Notes under the pieces: model-generated
Seen by the model: the letters and a program-made list of their open reading frames with translations, nothing else
The model's database searches: none
Told to the model about the DNA's origin: nothing
Shown: positions 7,666 to 14,319 of the stretch, piece after piece
Layout of the letters: each line of letters begins with the position of its first letter
Position numbering within the stretch: the first letter of the stretch is position 1
Translations under genes and position numbers: made by a program
Assembly: GCA_033720695.1 (NCBI GenBank)
Contig: JAWWCA010000085.1
Coordinates: 1-14,319, forward strand
Source: DATGQT01 sp033720695
Lineage (GTDB): Bacteria; Bacteroidota; Rhodothermia; Rhodothermales; Rubricoccaceae
DNA length: 14,319 nt
Direction: 5' to 3'

Positions 7666-9498
7666 CTAGACGGCGGCGAGCGTCGCCATCTCCCGGAACT
7701 GATCGCTCCCGGCCATCAGCTCGTCGTAGGAGCCCTTCATGGTGACCGCCCCCTGGTCCATGAGGTAGATCGTGTCGAAGCTCTTGACGGTCGAGAGCCG
7801 GTGGGCGATGGCGAGGATGGTCACCCGTTCGGGCAGCTCGTTCAGCGCCTGCATCACGCTCTCCTGCGTCACCCCGTCGAGCGCGCTCGTCGCCTCGTCG
7901 AGGATGAGCAGCGAGGGCCGGCGGTAGAGCGCGCGGGCGAGCCCCAAGCGCTGGCGCTGCCCGCCGCTGAGGCGGTTGCCCCGCTCCCCCACCTTGGTGC
8001 CGTACTGCTCCGGGAGCTCCTGGACGATGAAGTCGTGCAGCCGCGCCGTGCGCGCGGCCTCCCGCACCCGCTCCAGGTCGACCTCCTCGTCCGGGATCCC
8101 GAAGGCGATGTTCTTGGCGACGGTGTCGTCCACGACGAACACGTCCTGCGGGACGTACCCGATGGTCCTCCGCCACGCGACGTCGTTGGCCTCCGTGATG
8201 GGCGTCCCGTCGACGAGGAGGTCCCCTTCGATCGGCTTGATCAGGCTCATGACGATGTCCACGAGCGTGGTCTTGCCCGAGCCGGTCGACCCGGCGAAGG
8301 CGACGCGGGTCCCCCGCTCGATGCGGAGCGTCACGTCCCGCACCGCCGCCGCCTCGGCGTTGGGGTAGGCGAACGTCACCCCCCGGAGTTCGAGGGCCTC
8401 GTCGAACGGCACCGCCGCCGCGCCGGGGTCGTCCCCGACGGGGACCGCTGGCGGGTCGTCGAGGCCGCCGAGGTCCCTGTAGAGCTGGTCCACCATGGGG
8501 TGGTTGTAGCGCACGAGGCTCAGCGCGTTGAAGAGGGTGCGGAGCGACGGGAGCAGCTTGTACCCCGCGGCGGCGTAGAGCCCCAGGATGGGGATGATGT
8601 CGTCCATGGTCTGGTCCGCCGCCAGGAGGTAGAGGATGATGGCCACCACGCCGCCGAAGGCGATCGACTGGACGAGGTAGCTCGGCGCCACCTTCAACGT
8701 CTGGTACCGGATGATGCTGTCGTGGTAGCGGCCGGACGCGTCCGAGAACTGCCGCAGGAAGTAGGGGGCGCAGTCGAGGGCCTTCACCGTCTTCACGCCG
8801 CTGAGGGCCTCGGTGGCCGTCTTGAACCGGGCGTCGAGGGCCTCGATGCGCGCGCCGCCCAGCGTGAGGAGCCGCCCGCGGATGCGGGAGTACGCCAGGA
8901 AGTAGCTCCCGCCCAGGATCGCCATCGTGACGAGGGCGAGGACGGGGTTGACGACGAACACGAGGGTGAAGATGAACAGCACCATGAAGGTGTGGACGAC
9001 GGCGAGCACCAGTTGCATCAGGAGGTATTCGGAGAAGTGGCTCACCTCGGTCAGCAGTTGCTTCGCCATGTTCGACGTGTTGCTGACCAGGAAGTAGATG
9101 TACTCCTTGTTGATGTAGTGCCGGAGCATCCGGCGCTCGATGTCGAACGTGGTGCCCTGCACCACGCGGTACTGGAGCGCGAACGTGAACACCGTGAAGG
9201 CGCTCGAGAAGGCGATGAGCACGAGGACCGCGACGCCGGCCAGGATCAAGAACGCCTGCACGCTCTCCGCCCCCGACACGTCGTAGGCCAGCCCGACCAT
9301 CTCGTTCGTCTCGATGAGCTCGGGCTCGGTGACGAGCTTGAGGAACGGGAGCAGGGACGCGACGCCGATGACCTGGAGCGTCGCCATCCCGAGGGCCGCT
9401 GCGAAGAGGGAGCCGAACTTGGAGAGGTTGTCGGCGCCCACGATGAACCGCAGGCGCGTCAGGAACCGCTTCAGCCGGAAGAAGAACGTGCGTTGCAT
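7666..9498 (-). CDS. PglK-like ABC exporter (fused TMD-NBD half-transporter)
   Basis: This 610-residue protein has an N-terminal exporter membrane domain (about 25-330, roughly six segments) and an ATPase domain from about 368. Walker A is GSTGSGKTT (403-411), the Q-loop is YVPQDVFVVDDTV with Q451, the signature is LSGGQRQRLGLARAL (510-524), Walker B is LLILDEATSALD (530-541) and the H-loop is H566 in AIAHRLST. All positions are canonical, so it should be an active homodimer. The opening FFRLKRFLTRLRFIVGADN and the overall layout recall PglK/WlaB, which flips undecaprenyl-linked oligosaccharides. I infer the same role for the cluster's product. ATG 9498 is chosen because the frame upstream only mirrors the preceding gene and the membrane domain begins here. 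The 26-base gap upstream contains a GC-rich hairpin, and the start context is GGGGACCCCATG. Confidence 0.93.
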   Translation of the reverse strand: MQRTFFFRLKRFLTRLRFIVGADNLSKFGSLFAAALGMATLQVIGVASLLPFLKLVTEPELIETNEMVGLAYDVSGAESVQAFLILAGVAVLVLIAFSSAFTVFTFALQYRVVQGTTFDIERRMLRHYINKEYIYFLVSNTSNMAKQLLTEVSHFSEYLLMQLVLAVVHTFMVLFIFTLVFVVNPVLALVTMAILGGSYFLAYSRIRGRLLTLGGARIEALDARFKTATEALSGVKTVKALDCAPYFLRQFSDASGRYHDSIIRYQTLKVAPSYLVQSIAFGGVVAIILYLLAADQTMDDIIPILGLYAAAGYKLLPSLRTLFNALSLVRYNHPMVDQLYRDLGGLDDPPAVPVGDDPGAAAVPFDEALELRGVTFAYPNAEAAAVRDVTLRIERGTRVAFAGSTGSGKTTLVDIVMSLIKPIEGDLLVDGTPITEANDVAWRRTIGYVPQDVFVVDDTVAKNIAFGIPDEEVDLERVREAARTARLHDFIVQELPEQYGTKVGERGNRLSGGQRQRLGLARALYRRPSLLILDEATSALDGVTQESVMQALNELPERVTILAIAHRLSTVKSFDTIYLMDQGAVTMKGSYDELMAGSDQFREMATLAAV

Positions 9499-9517
9499 GG
9501 GGTCCCCGCTGGCGGGG
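9499..9517 (-). other. GC-rich inverted repeat just upstream of an ABC exporter start codon
   Basis: The coding strand reads CCCCGCCAGCGGGGACCCC directly before ATG 9498. CCCCG can pair with CGGGG across a CCAG tetraloop (9504-9517). Alternatively GGGG can pair with the CCCC that abuts the ATG (9499-9507). The two pairings exclude each other. There is no T-run, so it is not an intrinsic terminator. A role in translation initiation is possible but unproven, and such pairings arise easily in GC-rich DNA. Confidence 0.4.
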
Positions 9518-9524
9518 CGAGGGG

Positions 9525-10775
9525 CTACCGCGAGCGGACCGGCGGGTGCACGGTCGGGGGGCGGACGTCGTCGGTCGAGGCGCGGGGGGCCTCCGGCCGG
9601 TCGGGTCGAGCCTCTCGGGGCTCGGCGAGGTGGGCCAGCGCCAGCATCATCCACGCCTGCCCCCACCGCATGTAGGGGATCTTGTTGGTGAGGAGGCGGC
9701 CGCGGCGGTAGTAGAAGGCGCCCGAGGGGTCCTGCATGTGCCGGACGGCCCACGCGGCGACGCGCTCGGCGAAGGGGCCGTAGGCCGGGTCGAGGTGGCG
9801 GAGCCGGCGGAACGTGAGGACGCCCTGGGCCTGGCAGTGGATGTCGGTGGGCCAGCGCTTGGGGAGGCGCCAGAGCGCCCGGCCCTCGTCTGTGAACTGC
9901 GCCTCCCGGTAGAAGCGCGTGCCGCGCCGCAGCGCCTCCTCGTGGCGGGCGTCGTCGAGCTCGGCGTGCGTCATGCAGGCCGCGATGGAGTCGAGGACGA
10001 AGCCCTGGTGGAAGTCCACCTGAGCGCGCTCGGCGCCGGTCGCGAGGTCCATGCTGTAGTTCCAGCGGCCGTCGTCGTGCTGGCGGGCGACGACGAAGTC
10101 GACGGCGCGGCGGGCGAGGTCGCGGAGGGCGTCCTCCCCGGTGCGGGCGTAGGCGCGGGCCAGGAGCTCGGCGCCGAGGAGGCTCGCGTTGTAGCAGCCG
10201 TCCTGCATCACGGGGGTGTAGCTGATGCAGACGCCGTCGGAGTGCTCCGTGAGGGGGAGATCGTGGAGCACAAAGTCGCACGCGCTCCGCAGCGCCTCGG
10301 CCGCGCGGGGGTCGCCCGTGGCCCGGTGGTAGGCGTCGAGGCCCTGGCCCACGAAGGCGGTGACGACGACGGAGGGGGTGTAGGCGGGGAGGTTCTTCTG
10401 CGGGTTGGCCCACGCGAAGTTGTAGCCCCAGCAGAGCCCGCGGTAGCCCTCCGACGGGTGCGCGAGCAGCCACTCGAAGAGCTCGCGCGCCGTCTCGCGG
10501 GCGGCCTCGTCGCCCTCCCGCTCCCACAGCATGGCGTAGGCCTGCAGCAGGAGGCCGATCCCCTTCGGGTTGCGGCCCTTGGCGATCCCGAGGAGGCGCC
10601 GGAGGTTGACCGGGTTGCGCTTGTGGAGCTGGATGGCGATGGCGGGGCCCCACTTCCCCAGGCGCGCCAGCGGGAGCCGCGTGTTGAGGGCGTCGTAGGG
10701 GTCGTACCCCGCGAAGCCCTCGCGCTCAATGTAGGCGCGGAGCCGGGCGCGGGCCTGCTGGAGCTCGGCCGTCAC
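9525..10775 (-). CDS. Predicted alpha/alpha-barrel (six-hairpin glycosidase-like) glycan-cluster protein
   Basis: This 416-residue, mainly helical protein has repeated paired-helix units spaced like (alpha/alpha)6 barrels. Recognisable blocks are FAGYDPYDALNTRL (21-34), IAKGRNPKGIGLLLQAYAML (64-83), CWGYNFAWANPQKN (115-128), YTPVMQDGCYNASLLGAELL (186-205), DDGRWNYSMD (234-243), VDFHQGFVLDSIAAC (253-267), WPTDIHCQAQGVLTF (308-322) and NKIPYMRWGQAWMMLALA (364-381). Relatives in surface-polysaccharide loci are often mislabelled delta-aminolevulinic acid dehydratase; nothing here resembles that enzyme. Conserved Asp, His, Trp and Tyr in the loops suggest a carbohydrate-binding cleft. Whether it is a hydrolase, epimerase, lyase or scaffold is unknown. 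Start GTG 10775 overlaps the oxidoreductase stop as GTGA, which indicates translational coupling. The much longer open frame upstream only mirrors that gene. The last 30 residues are Pro/Arg-rich and probably disordered. No signal peptide is seen, so it should act in the cytoplasm. Confidence 0.85.
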   Translation of the reverse strand: MTAELQQARARLRAYIEREGFAGYDPYDALNTRLPLARLGKWGPAIAIQLHKRNPVNLRRLLGIAKGRNPKGIGLLLQAYAMLWEREGDEAARETARELFEWLLAHPSEGYRGLCWGYNFAWANPQKNLPAYTPSVVVTAFVGQGLDAYHRATGDPRAAEALRSACDFVLHDLPLTEHSDGVCISYTPVMQDGCYNASLLGAELLARAYARTGEDALRDLARRAVDFVVARQHDDGRWNYSMDLATGAERAQVDFHQGFVLDSIAACMTHAELDDARHEEALRRGTRFYREAQFTDEGRALWRLPKRWPTDIHCQAQGVLTFRRLRHLDPAYGPFAERVAAWAVRHMQDPSGAFYYRRGRLLTNKIPYMRWGQAWMMLALAHLAEPREARPDRPEAPRASTDDVRPPTVHPPVRSR

Positions 10776-12904
10776 AGCGCGACCTCCCGGCGCGACCGGA
10801 TGGACTCGAGGATGGCGAACGTGGCGCGCATCGTGCCGACGATCTCGTCGAAGGGGATCGGCGCGGGGCCGCCCTCGCGGACGGCCCGGAGGAAGCGGGC
10901 GACCTCCTCGCGGTGCCCCTTGTCCTGGCGCCGCGCCTTTTGCCGCTCCACCTTGTCGCCGTAGCGCGTGAGCGCCTTGAAGTCGTCGAGGACGGCAACG
11001 CGGCCGCCGGCGAACACCTCGAGGTGCTCCTTGGGGAGCTCCTTGTGGCCGTTGGAGAAGTACGCGATCGAGGCCGTGCTCCCGTCTTCGAAGGCGAGCG
11101 AGACGCTGACGGTGTCGCGGAGGGCGTGGGGGTCCTCCATCGCCGTCGCGGCCACGTGCGAGACGGGCGCGCCGGCGAGGTGGACGGCGAGGTCCACGAA
11201 GTGGCACACCTCGCCGAGCACGCGGCCGCCGCCCACGTCGGGGTCGTGGACCCAGTGATCGGGCGGGACGGTCCCGGCGTTGATGCGGTACTGGAGCGCG
11301 ATGGGGCCGCTCCCGAGGCCCCGCTTCAGGTCCTCGACGAGGGGGGCAAACCGGCGGTTGAAGCCGACCATGAGGTGGACGTCCTGCGACCGGTAGGCTG
11401 CCTCGATCTCGTCGAGCTGCTCGGGCGTGAGGCAGAGCGGCTTCTCGACGAACACGTGCTTCCCCTGCCGGAGCGCCTCGAGCACGTAGGGCGCGTGGAG
11501 GTCGTGGCGGGTGAGGACGAAGACGGTCCCGATGGTCGGGTCCCCGAGCACCTCGTCGGCGTCGCCGGTGCAGTAGGCGAAGCCGTACTTGTCGGCGACG
11601 TGGCGGGCGTTGTTGGGGCGGGCCGTCGCCAGGCCGCCGAGGGCCTCCGCGTCGACGACCTCGGCCACCGCCGGGAGCAGGACGTTCTGGGCGAACGAGC
11701 CCGCCCCGATGACGCCGACGGCCTTGGCATCGGGCGCCGGGCGGTGCGTCGGCGCGCGGTCCACGCGCGGGTCGAGCGGCCGCTCGGTGTCGTATTCGAG
11801 GAGGACGCCGACGAAGGGCTCGGAGCGGTCGAGGATCATCTGGTAGGCCTCGGGCGCCCGCTCGAGCGGCAGCGTGTGCGTGACGAGGTCGCGCACGTCG
11901 AGGCGGCCGTCGGCGAGGAGGTCCACGAAGGCCTCCATGTTCCGGTTCTCGGTCCAGCGGACGTACCCGATGGGGTAGTCCACGCCTTCCTCCTCGTAGC
12001 GGGCGTCGTAGCGGCCGGGGCCGTAGGAGCACGACATCCGGAGGTCGAGCTCCTTGCGGTAGTAGTGCTCGCGGCTGAAGCCGGTCGGCACGCTGCCGAC
12101 GACGACGACGCGGCCCTTCCTGCGGCACAGCCGACCGGCCAGCTCGACGGGGTCGAGCGACGAGGTGCCGGCGGTGATGATCACGGCGTCGGCGCCGGCG
12201 CCGCGCGTGGCGTCGAGGATGGTCCCTTCGAGGTCGGGGTCGCCGCGTTCGAGGGCGAGGGCGGCGCCGGCCTCATGCGCCAGCGCCACCTGCGCCGGGT
12301 CGAGGTCGATGCCGAGGGCGCGGACGCCGGCGGCGCGGAGGAGCTTGACCGTGAGGAGCCCCACGAGGCCGAGGCCGATGACGACGGCGTTGCCGCCGAG
12401 GGCCACCTCGGCCTGGCGCACGCCCTGGAGCGCGATCGCGGCGAGCGTGGTGAAGGCGGCCTCGCGGAGGTCCACGCCCTCGGGCACGCGGACGCACAGG
12501 TTGCGGGGCACGGCCACGACCTCGGCGTGGACGGCGCTGCCGCCGCCGCAGGCCACGCGGTCGCCCACCTTGAGGTCGGTCACGCGCGCGCCCACGGCGA
12601 GGACCTCGCCGGCGCAGCTGTAGCCGAGCGCCGAGGGCGCCTCCAGCTTGTTCATGACCATGCCGTAGGTCGTCGCGAGCCCGTTGGCCTTGACGGACTG
12701 GAGCACCTGGCGGACCTCCTTCTGGCGCGCCCGTGCCTTGGCGACGTAGCCCATCCGGGCGTCCTTGACGGTCTTGCCTTCGGTGCCGGCGCTGATGACG
12801 GAGAAGTGGTTGCGCACGAGCACAGCGCCCTCGTCGAGGGCCGGGAAGGGCACCTCGAGGACGCGCATCGTGCCGTCCTTGAGCGTCTGGGTGAGTTGGT
12901 GCAT
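10772..12904 (-). CDS. Bi-domain oxidoreductase: MDR dehydrogenase fused to Gfo/Idh/MocA
   Basis: This 710-residue protein carries two NAD(P)-binding enzymes in one chain. Residues 1-370 form a medium-chain dehydrogenase: SVISAGTEGKTV (35-46), SALGYSCAGEVLAVG (91-105), LKVGDRVACGGGS (111-123) and the dinucleotide motif VVIGLGLVGLL (174-184). It lacks the Cys of the usual catalytic-zinc site and the four-Cys structural-zinc lobe, so it is probably zinc-independent. Residues 394-705 form a Gfo/Idh/MocA domain: VGVIGAGSFAQNVLLPAV (396-413), VFVEKPLCLTPEQL (484-497) with the family's EKP lysine, and GGGRVLGEVCHFVDLAVHLAG (558-578) with a catalytic-type histidine H568. Proteins of this type occur widely in polysaccharide clusters. 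A two-step redox change of a sugar nucleotide or glycan residue is plausible but not demonstrated. The gene starts 12 bases after the GT4 gene in the context CAGACCCCCGATG. Confidence 0.93.
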   Translation of the reverse strand: MHQLTQTLKDGTMRVLEVPFPALDEGAVLVRNHFSVISAGTEGKTVKDARMGYVAKARARQKEVRQVLQSVKANGLATTYGMVMNKLEAPSALGYSCAGEVLAVGARVTDLKVGDRVACGGGSAVHAEVVAVPRNLCVRVPEGVDLREAAFTTLAAIALQGVRQAEVALGGNAVVIGLGLVGLLTVKLLRAAGVRALGIDLDPAQVALAHEAGAALALERGDPDLEGTILDATRGAGADAVIITAGTSSLDPVELAGRLCRRKGRVVVVGSVPTGFSREHYYRKELDLRMSCSYGPGRYDARYEEEGVDYPIGYVRWTENRNMEAFVDLLADGRLDVRDLVTHTLPLERAPEAYQMILDRSEPFVGVLLEYDTERPLDPRVDRAPTHRPAPDAKAVGVIGAGSFAQNVLLPAVAEVVDAEALGGLATARPNNARHVADKYGFAYCTGDADEVLGDPTIGTVFVLTRHDLHAPYVLEALRQGKHVFVEKPLCLTPEQLDEIEAAYRSQDVHLMVGFNRRFAPLVEDLKRGLGSGPIALQYRINAGTVPPDHWVHDPDVGGGRVLGEVCHFVDLAVHLAGAPVSHVAATAMEDPHALRDTVSVSLAFEDGSTASIAYFSNGHKELPKEHLEVFAGGRVAVLDDFKALTRYGDKVERQKARRQDKGHREEVARFLRAVREGGPAPIPFDEIVGTMRATFAILESIRSRREVAL

Positions 12905-12916
12905 CGGGGGTCTGAG

Positions 12917-14110
12917 CTAGGCGAGCTGGAGGGTCCGGTCGAAGGCACGGCTGAGCTGCGCCACCATCCGCTCCTCGGTGAAGTGGGCCTCGTAGTGGCG
13001 GCGGCTGGCCTCGGCCTGCCGCGCGCGCAGCGCCGGATCCTCGATGAGGCGCTGGAGGCGGTCGGCGATCTCGGCAGGCGCGCCGGTGGCGACGATGGCG
13101 CCGTTGACGCCGTCGAGGACGGACTCGACGATGGCGCCCTGGTCCGTCGACACGACGGGGAGGCCGGCCGCGAGGGCCTCGACGATGACCCAGGGGTGGC
13201 CCTCGGGCTCGCGGGGCGTGAACACGAACACGTCGGCGCGGGCCATGAAGGCGAGCTTGTCGTCGTCGTAGGCCGGGCCGTGGAAGGTGACGGGGAGGTC
13301 GTGCTCGGCCACGCGGGCGAGGCAACTCGCCTCGGTCGCGTCGTCGCGCCACGTCCCGACGACGTCGAGGTGGAAACCGTCCGCACCGCGCGCCTTCAGG
13401 AGCGCCACGGCCTCGATCACGTCCTCGATGCCCTTCGACGGCTGGAGGTTGGCGAGGTAGAGCACACGCACGGGCCCCGTCGTGCGGGAGACCGAGGGGA
13501 TGGCGTAGTCGGCCCCGTTCGGGACGACGTGGATGCGCTCGTCGGGGAAGTAGGGGGCGAAGAGGGGGCGGAGGTTGTCGCCGAGCACGATCGCGCCCTG
13601 CGCCCTCCGGATCACGCCCTCGACGTAGGCCCGCGCGGGCGCCGAGGCCGAGGCGAGCCAGTTCTGGATGTTGCTCCCTCGCAGCTGGACCAGCGTCCGC
13701 CGCCCGAGCATCCGGCTCAGGAGGATGAACACGGAGTCCTTCACGAAGCCGACGGTGGACTGGCTGATGGGGACGAGGACGAGGTCGGGCTTCTCCGCCA
13801 GGAGGAGCCGGGCGAATCGCGCGTAGATGCCCCCGTTGCGGAGCACCTTCCCGAGGCTGAGCGCCCCGAGCGTGTCGAGCGAGGCGTGCACGTTCGTGTC
13901 GACGTGGAGCAGGCGGTAGCGCTCGGCCAGGCTGGAGGAGAGCAGGATCTGCGTCGCCACGGCCGGGCCGAGCGTGGGCGGCGGCAGCTTGCCGAGGATC
14001 AGCACGGTCGCCTTCGCGCCACCCGGGGGGCGCGCAGCGTCTGCGACCGCCCGCGGCGCATCGGCGTCCGGGCGCGGCACGTCGAGGGCGAGGGGGGGGT
14101 CAGTCTGCAT
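12917..14110 (-). CDS. GT4-type glycosyltransferase
   Basis: This 397-residue retaining GT-B enzyme (glycosyl transferases group 1 fold) starts with about 33 disordered Pro/Ala/Asp-rich residues. The N-terminal Rossmann domain begins KATVLILGKLPPPTLGPAV (33-51) and includes VDTNVHASLDTLG (70-82) and LVQLRGSNIQNWL (140-152). The donor domain has HVVPNGADY (194-202), VLYLANLQPSKGIEDVIEAV (216-235), the Lys/Arg-containing phosphate site, and the E-x7-E motif EGHPWVIVE (303-311) within REPEGHPWVIVEALAAGLPVV. It should transfer a sugar from a nucleotide donor to a lipid-linked acceptor at the cytoplasmic membrane. Sugar and linkage cannot be read. ATG 14110 overlaps the upstream gene by 11 bases. 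A weaker possibility is a start nearer residue 33, but no better ribosome site is seen. A C8 run lies 10 bases after the A of the ATG. Confidence 0.92.
   Translation of the reverse strand: MQTDPPLALDVPRPDADAPRAVADAARPPGGAKATVLILGKLPPPTLGPAVATQILLSSSLAERYRLLHVDTNVHASLDTLGALSLGKVLRNGGIYARFARLLLAEKPDLVLVPISQSTVGFVKDSVFILLSRMLGRRTLVQLRGSNIQNWLASASAPARAYVEGVIRRAQGAIVLGDNLRPLFAPYFPDERIHVVPNGADYAIPSVSRTTGPVRVLYLANLQPSKGIEDVIEAVALLKARGADGFHLDVVGTWRDDATEASCLARVAEHDLPVTFHGPAYDDDKLAFMARADVFVFTPREPEGHPWVIVEALAAGLPVVSTDQGAIVESVLDGVNGAIVATGAPAEIADRLQRLIEDPALRARQAEASRRHYEAHFTEERMVAQLSRAFDRTLQLA
14092..14099 (-). repeat. C8 homopolymer tract at the 5' end of the GT4 gene
   Basis: The coding strand reads ATGCAGACTGACCCCCCCCTC. 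Eight C residues directly follow the TGA stop of the upstream gene and lie in codons 4-7 of the glycosyltransferase. Slippage here would shift the frame of the GT4 gene. Confidence 0.5.
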
Positions 14111-14319
14111 GGATGATCTCGTCAGTCGGAGCCTTCGCGCGGCGGCGCCCCACGTCCTGGCCGTAGGCCAGCCCCGCCGTCGTGAGGTCGAGGCCGCAGA
14201 CCCGGGCGAGGGTCACGTCGGCGTCGGCGGGCCAGTGCGCGGCGAGGCGCCGCTCGATCTCGAGCACGCCGCCGCTCCACGGCCGGAAGCCGCTCTCCGA
14301 GACGTCGCCCACCAGGACG
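14100..14319 (-). CDS. 3' end of an unrecognised gene (5' part beyond window)
   Basis: The last 72 residues of a protein run in from the right edge, beginning VLVGDVSESGFRPWSGGVLE and ending in TDEIIHAD. The frame is open to the edge, so the internal GTG at 14312 need not be the start. Visible features are a beta-strand-like VLVGDV, an amphipathic stretch LEIERRLAAHW, a single Cys in LARVCGLDLTTAGLAYGQD, and an Arg/Lys-rich tail. I do not recognise the family. The 11-base overlap with the GT4 gene and matching codon usage support real coding and membership of the same operon, so a glycan-related role is likely but not shown. Confidence 0.6.
   Translation of the reverse strand, partial: VLVGDVSESGFRPWSGGVLEIERRLAAHWPADADVTLARVCGLDLTTAGLAYGQDVGRRRAKAPTDEIIHAD

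Noticed and set aside
6578..8176. Apparent N-terminal extension of the sulfotransferase
   Set aside because: It mirrors the GT-B and ABC genes. The PAPS loop at residues 8-22 and a good ribosome site fix the start at 6577.
1682..9498. The two ABC half-transporters forming one heterodimer
   Set aside because: Both have complete Walker A, Q-loop, signature, Walker B and H-loop motifs, and they are separated by four genes. Heterodimeric exporters usually are adjacent and often have one degenerate site. It is not excluded, but nothing supports it.
9499..9524. Intrinsic terminator in the largest GC-rich gap
   Set aside because: The stem is short and no T-run follows. The next ATG abuts it, so transcription evidently continues.
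9499..10653. Apparent N-terminal extension of the PglK-like exporter
   Set aside because: It mirrors the barrel protein gene in another frame. ATG 9498 precedes the first membrane domain at the expected distance.
9525..10775. Naming the barrel protein as delta-aminolevulinic acid dehydratase
   Set aside because: That label is common on relatives, but the sequence lacks the enzyme's Schiff-base lysine context and TIM-barrel pattern. It is a helical-hairpin protein.
10776..12128. Apparent N-terminal extension of the barrel protein
   Set aside because: The extension is an Arg/Pro-rich out-of-frame reading of the bi-domain oxidoreductase. The GTG at 10775 in a GTGA overlap is the natural start.
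10913..14116. Open frame of 1067 codons on the plus strand
   Set aside because: It lies opposite three well-supported genes with clear motifs. Its translation is Gly/Ala/Val/Asp/Glu/His/Arg-rich and shows no domain. Such mirrored frames are expected opposite high-GC genes.

Overview
The window is one dense block of genes, all on the minus strand and read from right to left. It contains ten or eleven cell-surface glycan genes. Base composition is very GC-rich by eye (roughly 70%, not computed), with strong G/C preference at third codon positions. No rRNA, tRNA, transposon, integrase or CRISPR array is visible. Taxonomy cannot be fixed from this sequence. A high-GC bacterium with few Shine-Dalgarno sequences, a sulfotransferase and PglK/MsbA-type exporters would suit a marine lineage such as Rhodothermota (Rubricoccaceae-like), but that is a low-confidence guess.

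Layout in transcription order: (1) the 3' end of an unrecognised gene entering from the right edge (14319-14100); (2) a GT4-type glycosyltransferase (14110-12917); (3) a two-domain oxidoreductase, an MDR dehydrogenase half fused to a Gfo/Idh/MocA half (12904-10772); (4) a predicted alpha/alpha-barrel six-hairpin-type protein with a GYDPYDALN motif (10775-9525); (5) a PglK-like ABC exporter half-transporter (9498-7666); (6) a divergent GT-B-like glycosyltransferase (7635-6586); (7) a PAPS-dependent sulfotransferase (6577-5681); (8) a DUF6473-like protein (5684-4677); (9) a DUF354-like GT-B protein (4672-3578); (10) an MsbA-like ABC exporter (3571-1682); (11) a GT2 glycosyltransferase fused to a class I SAM methyltransferase (1704 to the left edge, nearly complete). 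Gaps are 4-30 bases and several junctions overlap (ATGA, GTGA, and overlaps of 11 and 23 bases). This points to one polycistronic transcript whose promoter and terminator lie outside the window. No non-coding stretch exceeds 30 bases.

Taken together, the genes look like an assembly and export line for a sulfated, possibly methylated oligosaccharide or polysaccharide. Four glycosyltransferases or GT-like proteins could build the chain. The two-domain oxidoreductase and its overlapping barrel-protein partner could modify a sugar, the sulfotransferase and methyltransferase could decorate or cap it, and the two ABC exporters could flip lipid-linked intermediates. No Wzx flippase, Wzy polymerase or initiating phosphoglycosyltransferase is present in this segment. 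The least understood parts are the DUF6473 protein coupled to the sulfotransferase, the barrel protein coupled to the oxidoreductase, and the truncated gene at the right edge.
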